A stretch of DNA of 10,286 nucleotides from an uncultured Treponema sp. (GTDB taxonomy: Bacteria > Spirochaetota > Spirochaetia > Treponematales > Treponemataceae): NCBI GenBank assembly GCA_946538795.1, contig CAMNGY010000017.1, forward strand, positions 1 through 10,286, in the 5' to 3' direction. Numbering within the stretch: the first letter of the stretch is position 1; every line of letters begins with the position of its first letter. The notes below the pieces were generated by a model that was not told where the DNA came from, ran no database searches, and saw only the letters and a program-made list of their open reading frames with translations. The translations under genes were made by a program, and so were the position numbers. Positions 6,497 through 10,286 of the stretch are shown one piece after another.

Positions 6497-7378
6497 GTGT
6501 CAATATCAGAAAACAAATTCAAGTGTCATTTCTGTCCTGTTTGCGACGGATCGGGGTGTGTAGGGGAAATGCCGGGTATGGGGGGACCTTTTGGCAGCCG
6601 GAACTTCATCCACAACTGCGATGACTGGAACAGTATATCTTTCGGCAGCGAGCCGGCAGGCTTGCCCCAGCTAAGGCTGGCACCCATAACCGGTGCTATA
6701 GAGAACGTTGGATACTACGATGAGCAGACCTTTTACATGGACCTGATCAGGTTTGCCTGCGAACGTGGCATAAAGCTTTCGATTGGCGACGGAACCCCCG
6801 ATTTCAAGCTGAAATACGGTATAGAAGCAGTGAAAGAGCAACAGAAAAACACACCAAAGCTGAAAGCTGCCGTGTTCATAAAGCCCTATACCAACGAAAA
6901 GATACTTGAGCGATCGCAATGGGCTACAGACATAGCCGAGATATATGGCATAGACATAGACGCTTACAACATCATCACAATGCGGAATCTCGTACATCTG
7001 GAACAGAAAAGCACCTCTATGCTGCTGAAACTGAAAAAGGAATTCAACTCGAAAGGCTTTATGTTCGCCATAAAGGGGGTGTTCAAAGCAGAGGACATTG
7101 AGACCGTCAAAGAAGTCAAACCCGACATTGTCTACATTTCCAACCACGGCGGCCGAGTAGAAACCAGGGAAGGAAGTACGGCAAATTTCCTGGAGGAAAA
7201 TGCATCCATTCGCCGCGCGAACTGCCACAAACTGTGGATTGACGGAGGCATACGACTGACTGCGCAGATGAAAAAAGCCGCCAGTCATGGGGTTGATACT
7301 GTCCTGCTAGGACGTCCTGTCATCAGCGCACTTTGCAGCGAGAAAGCGGGAGAAGAAAGACCAGTACTCCAGGCTTAG
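6497..7378 (+). CDS. FMN-dependent alpha-hydroxy-acid dehydrogenase family protein with a four-cysteine N-terminus
   Basis: The 293-residue protein belongs to the TIM-barrel family of lactate/glycolate oxidases. Visible family features are a conserved lysine in FAIKGV (Lys193), the catalytic histidine motif SNHGGR (His217, Arg220), and the FMN phosphate-binding segments IDGGIR (248-253) and LLGRPV (270-275). The N-terminus CHFCPVCDGSGCVGEMPGMGG has cysteines at 10, 13, 16 and 21 and resembles a subgroup seen in anaerobes. At 293 residues it is shorter than typical members (about 350-400). The substrate is not predictable: a 2-hydroxy acid such as lactate is possible, but so is a divergent role. 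The GTG start at 6497 has GGGGGA (6486-6491) five bases upstream and lies one base after the pfk stop, so the two genes are probably cotranscribed and translationally coupled. A GTG at 6467 in the same frame would overlap pfk and is less likely. Confidence 0.82.
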   Translation: MSISENKFKCHFCPVCDGSGCVGEMPGMGGPFGSRNFIHNCDDWNSISFGSEPAGLPQLRLAPITGAIENVGYYDEQTFYMDLIRFACERGIKLSIGDGTPDFKLKYGIEAVKEQQKNTPKLKAAVFIKPYTNEKILERSQWATDIAEIYGIDIDAYNIITMRNLVHLEQKSTSMLLKLKKEFNSKGFMFAIKGVFKAEDIETVKEVKPDIVYISNHGGRVETREGSTANFLEENASIRRANCHKLWIDGGIRLTAQMKKAASHGVDTVLLGRPVISALCSEKAGEERPVLQA

Positions 7379-7388
7379 CCGGGACAGT

Positions 7389-7475
7389 ATGCCTTGGAAG
7401 AGGAGTAAAGAGCGGGCAGCAGGTAATGGCCGAGGAAGCAGGCACAAGCATGGGATTCAGTCCCCGCATTTTTAA
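7389..7475 (+). CDS. Possible 28-residue basic small ORF (doubtful)
   Basis: An ATG at 7389 opens a 28-codon frame rich in Arg, Lys, Gly and His (starting MPWKRSKERAAG), ending at TAA 7473-7475. GGGA at 7381-7384 lies 4 bases before the ATG. It follows the FMN protein stop by 10 bases and runs through the terminator-like hairpin, which argues against it being a stable gene. I recognise no family. Confidence 0.15.
   Translation: MPWKRSKERAAGNGRGSRHKHGIQSPHF
7448..7473 (+). terminator. Weak rho-independent terminator after the pfk pair
   Basis: GGGA (7452-7455) pairs with TCCC (7461-7464) around a five-base loop, and GC (7448-7449) pairs with GC (7466-7467) across a small internal loop. A run of five T follows (7469-7473). 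The stem is short, so termination may be partial. It separates the pfk-FMN protein unit from the phosphorylase promoter. Confidence 0.5.
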
Positions 7476-7493
7476 CTAAACAAATAATTTTAC

Positions 7494-7522
7494 TTTACAA
7501 TTTAACTGAATTACACTAAAAT
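7494..7522 (+). promoter_or_regulatory. Sigma-70-type promoter of the mannosylglucose phosphorylase gene, predicted leaderless
   Basis: TTTACA (7494-7499) and TAAAAT (7517-7522) are separated by exactly 17 bp, each matching five of six consensus bases. Six bases lie between the -10 box and the first ATG (7529), which places the expected start of transcription on the A of that ATG. No Shine-Dalgarno sequence is present. Confidence 0.75.
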
Positions 7523-7528
7523 CAAGCC

Positions 7529-8704
7529 ATGATGATGCAAAACTTTGAAGACAGGCTTGCCATGCTCCAGACTGAGCATGACGCCCTAATACGGATGCCG
7601 AACTCCCCGGTTTATCCTGGCAACGGCATTTTTCTGCGCTACAGGAACCCGGTCATAACAGCCGCCCACACGCCACTTGACTGGAGATACGATCTGAACA
7701 AAAAAACAAACCCATACCTGATGGAGCGTATGGGGATAAACGCAGCCTTCAACGCCGGAGCGATAAAGATGGGTGATAAATACTGCCTGATCGTCCGCAT
7801 CGAAGGTGTTGACCGCAAGTCATTCTTCGCCGTAGCCGAAAGCCCCAACGGAGTGGATAACTTTGAGTTCAAGGGACTTCCCATCCTCCTTCCCCAAACA
7901 AAAGAGGAAGACGTAAACGTATATGATATGAGGCTGACCCGGCATGAGGACGGCTGGATTTACGGCGTGTTTTGCAGCGAAAGGAAAGACAAGTCAGCCC
8001 CAGCCGGGGACACATCTTCAGCAACGGCAGCGGCAGGCATAGTCAGGACAAAAGATTTGGTAACTTGGGAGAGGCTTCCCGACCTTAAGAGCAAAAGCAG
8101 CCAGCAAAGGAACGTCGTTCTGCATCCTGAATTCGTGAACGGGAAGTATCTCCTTTACACGCGCCCGCAAGACGGATTCATAGAAACAGGCTCTGGGGGA
8201 GGCATCTGCGCTGGATTCAGCGACAGCATGGAGAATCCAGAAGTCAAGGACGAGAAAATAATCGACCCAAAGGTATATCACACAATAAAGGAAGTCAAGA
8301 ATGGTGGCGGGGCTGTTCCAATAAAGACAAGCAAAGGCTGGCTCTTCATAGCACACGGAGTGCGGAACACTGCCGCAGGACTGCGATATGTCATATACGC
8401 CTTTATGACCAGTTTAACTGACCCGACAAAAGTAATTGCAAGCCCCTCCGGCTACCTGATTGCCCCGGAAGGTGACGAAAGGTTAGGAGACGTGAGCAAC
8501 GTTGTATTCACAAACGGAGCGATTGCTGACGACGACGGCCGGCTATTGATTTACTATGCCTCAAGCGACACCCGTATGCACGTAGCAGAAAGCACAGTAG
8601 ACCGAATGGTGGACTATTGCCTGAATACGCCTACCGACAGCCTGACTTCGCGGGGCCAAGTGGAAAAGCGGCTGGCCCTGATAGCCGCCAACCGAAAAAT
8701 TTAG
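7529..8704 (+). CDS. 4-O-beta-D-mannosyl-D-glucose phosphorylase (GH130)
   Basis: The 391-residue protein resembles GH130 subfamily 1 enzymes along its whole length. They use phosphate to split 4-O-beta-D-mannosyl-D-glucose into alpha-mannose-1-phosphate and glucose in the cytoplasm, the last step of a pathway in which mannobiose from beta-mannan is first epimerised. Recognisable segments are [20 protein letters not shown] (31-50), [18 protein letters not shown] (71-82), [20 protein letters not shown] (92-111), [17 protein letters not shown] (130-146) with the likely proton donor Asp133, [32 protein letters not shown] and [12 protein letters not shown]. The start has three consecutive ATG codons (7529, 7532, 7535) directly downstream of a strong promoter, with no ribosome binding site. 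No mannanase, epimerase or transporter gene is in the window, so this is a stand-alone unit here. Related mannoside phosphorylases with other acceptors are the main alternative. Confidence 0.92.
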   Translation: MMMQNFEDRLAMLQTEHDALIRMPNSPVYPGNGIFLRYRNPVITAAHTPLDWRYDLNKKTNPYLMERMGINAAFNAGAIKMGDKYCLIVRIEGVDRKSFFAVAESPNGVDNFEFKGLPILLPQTKEEDVNVYDMRLTRHEDGWIYGVFCSERKDKSAPAGDTSSATAAAGIVRTKDLVTWERLPDLKSKSSQQRNVVLHPEFVNGKYLLYTRPQDGFIETGSGGGICAGFSDSMENPEVKDEKIIDPKVYHTIKEVKNGGGAVPIKTSKGWLFIAHGVRNTAAGLRYVIYAFMTSLTDPTKVIASPSGYLIAPEGDERLGDVSNVVFTNGAIADDDGRLLIYYASSDTRMHVAESTVDRMVDYCLNTPTDSLTSRGQVEKRLALIAANRKI

Positions 8705-8810
8705 AGACGGATTATTATACCCCGGAGGAATGGCGCATTATGCATACTACGCTCCTAACGGGGCGGCCCAGAAGCTTTCCTCCGAGCAGCTCAGCTCCCA
8801 GACCACCATT
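8705..8810. other. Convergent intergenic gap without a clear terminator
   Basis: These 106 bases separate the stops of the phosphorylase gene and recX. I found no stem followed by a T-run on either strand. The only notable content is a short open frame from 8730 with GGAGG just before it, listed separately. Confidence 0.6.
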
Positions 8811-8870
8811 TCAAGATCTTTCCATTACCTTACGAATTTGCGAGGATGTAAAGCCTTTGCGCATCAATGA
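8730..8870 (+). CDS. Possible 46-residue small ORF overlapping the recX 3' end (doubtful)
   Basis: ATG 8730 opens a 46-codon frame beginning MAHYAYYAPNGAAQKLSSEQ. The first 27 codons lie in the convergent gap and the rest is antisense to the last 20 codons of recX. GGAGG (8724-8728) lies one base before the ATG, too close for normal initiation. The amino-acid composition looks protein-like, but I recognise no family and see no convincing promoter. Confidence 0.2.
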   Translation: MAHYAYYAPNGAAQKLSSEQLSSQTTISRSFHYLTNLRGCKAFAHQ

Positions 8871-9446
8871 GCGTATGATTTTCTCAGTATCCTTGCAGGA
8901 GCGCAGACTTCGCTCCAAGGCTTTCCGGCATAAAGCATCCTCATCGTTTTCGCTGAAAAATTCATCCAGCGCAGCACCTGCATCCTCCCGGCTTATTCCC
9001 CGGGCAGCAAGTTCTCCTGCAAGGCGCAGCCTTCCTTCGGCATGATCTATGGCACGGCTTCTAAGCCAAGCTCCAGCAAACCTCCTGTCGTTCAAAAACC
9101 CCTTGTCTTCCAAGTAATCCAAGGCCGACTGTATATACTCCCAGTCAAGACCTTTCTTGAAAAGCTTAGCAGATAAAGATGAACGGCACTGCTCCGCCCG
9201 TGCCAGGTAGGACATGGCCAAAGTCTCAGCAGAATATGCCAGGGCTGCGGAAATCAAGTCCCCATACTGCTCATCCGTGAATTCTGCTGCGGCCCCCTCA
9301 AGGGCGGAAAAACTGGAGCAAGCTGATTCGAGCATGTCAGCGGAAACACAAGAAAGATATTCTTCCCGCAAAAAAAAGGCAGACCCACCCAGCGGCGTTA
9401 TCTTCCACACACCGGGTGAAGTCTGCTCTATTTCGCTTATTGTCAT
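8811..9446 (-). CDS. recX: RecX-family regulator of RecA
   Basis: The 211-residue protein is an all-helical RecX-type protein, which in other bacteria binds RecA filaments and limits recombination and SOS activity. The repeated three-helix modules are visible: AMSYLARAEQCRSSLSAKLFKKGL (about 77-100), YIQSALDYLEDKGFLNDRRFAGAWLRSRA (about 103-131), LRLAGELAARGISREDAGAALDEF (about 139-162) and a C-terminal module ending in LMRKGFTSSQIRKVMERS. The N-terminal 70 residues form a divergent extension of about average length for the family. It starts 14 bases after the rpsI stop, an unusual partner for recX, which often follows recA. The intervening bases contain a terminator-like hairpin and no Shine-Dalgarno sequence, so expression is probably low. 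The family call is strong; regulation is inference. Confidence 0.87.
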   Translation of the reverse strand: MTISEIEQTSPGVWKITPLGGSAFFLREEYLSCVSADMLESACSSFSALEGAAAEFTDEQYGDLISAALAYSAETLAMSYLARAEQCRSSLSAKLFKKGLDWEYIQSALDYLEDKGFLNDRRFAGAWLRSRAIDHAEGRLRLAGELAARGISREDAGAALDEFFSENDEDALCRKALERSLRSCKDTEKIIRSLMRKGFTSSQIRKVMERS

Positions 9447-9448
9447 GC

Positions 9449-9472
9449 AAAAAGCAAGTTTTAGCGCTTGCT
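9449..9472 (-). terminator. Terminator-like hairpin between rpsI and recX
   Basis: Read on the minus strand, AGCAAG (9472-9467) pairs with CTTGCT (9458-9453) around an eight-base loop that contains the rpsI stop codon, and four more T follow (9452-9449). The T-run ends two bases before the recX start codon. The six-bp stem is modest, so partial termination or attenuation is more likely than a full stop. Confidence 0.5.
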
Positions 9473-9853
9473 GAACTGGAAGCGCCTACGGGCACCCCTC
9501 TGACCATACTTCTTGCGCTCAACCATACGGGAATCGCGCGTCAGATAACCATTGGCCTTGAGAGCCGTGCGACAGTTGGGATCAACCTGAGTCAGAGCAC
9601 GAGAAATGCCATGCAAACAAGCCGCTGCCTGACCGTTCAATCCTCCACCAGAAACATTAATCAGTATATCAAACTTCGTGTCATTCGAGGTCACAAGGAG
9701 TGGCTGATGGACAAGGCGGACTTCCTCATCAGTCGGGAAATACTCCTTCACGTCCTTTCCGTTCACGACAATCTTTCCGCTTCCCTCGCGCAGAAAAACG
9801 CGGGCAACAGCGGTCTTCCTTCTACCAGTTCCAATAGCTATGTTCGTTATCAC
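9461..9853 (-). CDS. rpsI: 30S ribosomal protein S9 (uS9)
   Basis: The 130-residue protein is full-length S9. It begins with the conserved GTGRRKTAVARVFLREGSGKI (9-29), continues with VNGKDVKEYFP and VSGGGLNGQAAACLHGISRAL, and ends in the typical basic tail ERKKYGQRGARRRFQFSKR, whose last residues reach the decoding centre near the P-site tRNA. The start codon is GTG at 9853, supported by AAAAGGAG (9867-9860) six bases upstream. It follows rplM by 17 bases, the standard L13-S9 operon order. Confidence 0.98.
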   Translation of the reverse strand: MITNIAIGTGRRKTAVARVFLREGSGKIVVNGKDVKEYFPTDEEVRLVHQPLLVTSNDTKFDILINVSGGGLNGQAAACLHGISRALTQVDPNCRTALKANGYLTRDSRMVERKKYGQRGARRRFQFSKR

Positions 9854-9870
9854 GGTAAACTCCTTTTAAC

Positions 9871-10286
9871 TCAAACTTCCAGAGGCTTGGGATTCTGGGC
9901 GACATGGGGATGCTCGCTACCAGCGTAAATCTTGATGTAGTTCACGAGTTTGCGCCCCAAGCGGTTGTGCGGCAACATTCCCCATACAGTCTTCCTGAGA
10001 GGCTCGGTCGGCTTGCGAGCAAGCAGAGATCCAAATGACTCACTCTTGAGGCCACCAACATACCCTGTATAATGGCGGTAAAGCATATCCTTTTCCTTGT
10101 TTCCGCTTACGACAACCTTGTCTGCATTTATCACGACAACGTAGTCACCGCACTCCTCATTCGGGGTGTAAGTAGGCTTGTTCTTTCCGCGGACGGTTGC
10201 GGCAATGACTGCGGCAACGCGTCCCAGGGTCTTTCCAGATGCATCGATGATGTACCAATCGTGCTTCGTTTCTCCGCCCTTAGAAA
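9871..10286 (-). CDS. rplM: 50S ribosomal protein L13 (uL13), N-terminus cut by window edge
   Basis: The frame is open to the right edge and gives 137 residues, so only about the first five are missing compared with the 142-residue E. coli protein. Conserved segments are DWYIIDASGKTLGRVAAVIA, RGKNKPTYTPNEECGDYVVV, INADKVVVSGNK, YRHYTGYVGGLKS, ARKPTEPLRKTVWGMLPHNR and the C-terminal IKIYAGSEHPHVAQNPKPLEV. A GTG at 10134 is internal and not the start. It is the first visible gene of the rplM-rpsI-recX operon; its promoter lies outside the window. Confidence 0.97.
   Translation of the reverse strand, partial: SKGGETKHDWYIIDASGKTLGRVAAVIAATVRGKNKPTYTPNEECGDYVVVINADKVVVSGNKEKDMLYRHYTGYVGGLKSESFGSLLARKPTEPLRKTVWGMLPHNRLGRKLVNYIKIYAGSEHPHVAQNPKPLEV

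Noticed and set aside
6671..7288. 205-residue minus-strand open frame over the FMN protein
   Set aside because: The plus strand carries the SNHGGR and DGGIR motifs of the FMN family; the antisense frame shows nothing recognisable.
8747..8809. 20-codon minus-strand frame directly after recX (starts MVVWEL)
   Set aside because: It has no ribosome binding site of its own, is very short, and lies opposite the other small frame; nothing supports expression.
9416..9928. 170-residue plus-strand open frame across rpsI
   Set aside because: It is antisense to ribosomal protein S9 and spans the rplM-rpsI junction, so it is not a plausible gene.

Overview
The window looks like a stretch of spirochaete chromosome, most likely a Treponema with roughly balanced GC content. 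The taxonomic call is inference from three things: the start of a very acidic protein that resembles the spirochaete periplasmic flagellar collar protein FlcA, a secreted protein with two sugar-binding-like domains of a kind I associate with treponemes, and a 4-O-beta-D-mannosyl-D-glucose phosphorylase, which suggests a gut or rumen lifestyle. Genes are densely packed, the longest non-coding stretch is about 150 bases, and I see no rRNA, tRNA, insertion sequence, CRISPR array or phage gene.

Layout. Bases 1-1570 (minus) hold the first 523 residues of the acidic FlcA-like protein, with five tandem 60-bp repeats; its C-terminus lies beyond the left edge. Divergent from it is a secreted protein with two beta-sandwich domains (1704-2447, plus). 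This converges, with a 5-bp gap, on a minus-strand operon read right to left: OmpR-type response regulator (4572-5270), membrane histidine kinase (3138-4541) and a YkgJ-type cysteine-cluster protein (2453-3124). Divergent from that operon is a plus-strand pair: a 6-phosphofructokinase with an unusual active-site pattern (5410-6495), followed after one base by a short FMN-dependent alpha-hydroxy-acid dehydrogenase family protein (6497-7378). After a weak terminator comes the mannosylglucose phosphorylase (7529-8704, plus). It converges on a minus-strand ribosomal operon whose order of transcription is rplM (cut by the right edge), rpsI and recX.

How the genes fit together. The central plus-strand block is carbohydrate catabolism: the phosphorylase would release mannose-1-phosphate and glucose from a mannan-derived disaccharide, and phosphofructokinase would feed glycolysis. 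The two-component system has no visible target. recX sits behind the ribosomal genes, with a terminator-like hairpin between them.

The most interesting signal is in the non-coding DNA. Three genes (the FlcA-like gene, pfk and the phosphorylase) each have a good sigma-70-type promoter whose -10 box ends only 6-9 bases before the start codon, and none has a properly spaced Shine-Dalgarno sequence. They are therefore predicted to give leaderless or nearly leaderless mRNAs, whereas other genes in the window (rpsI, YkgJ, the kinase, the FMN protein, the secreted protein) have clear Shine-Dalgarno sites. I found no convincing new multi-gene system such as a defence island.
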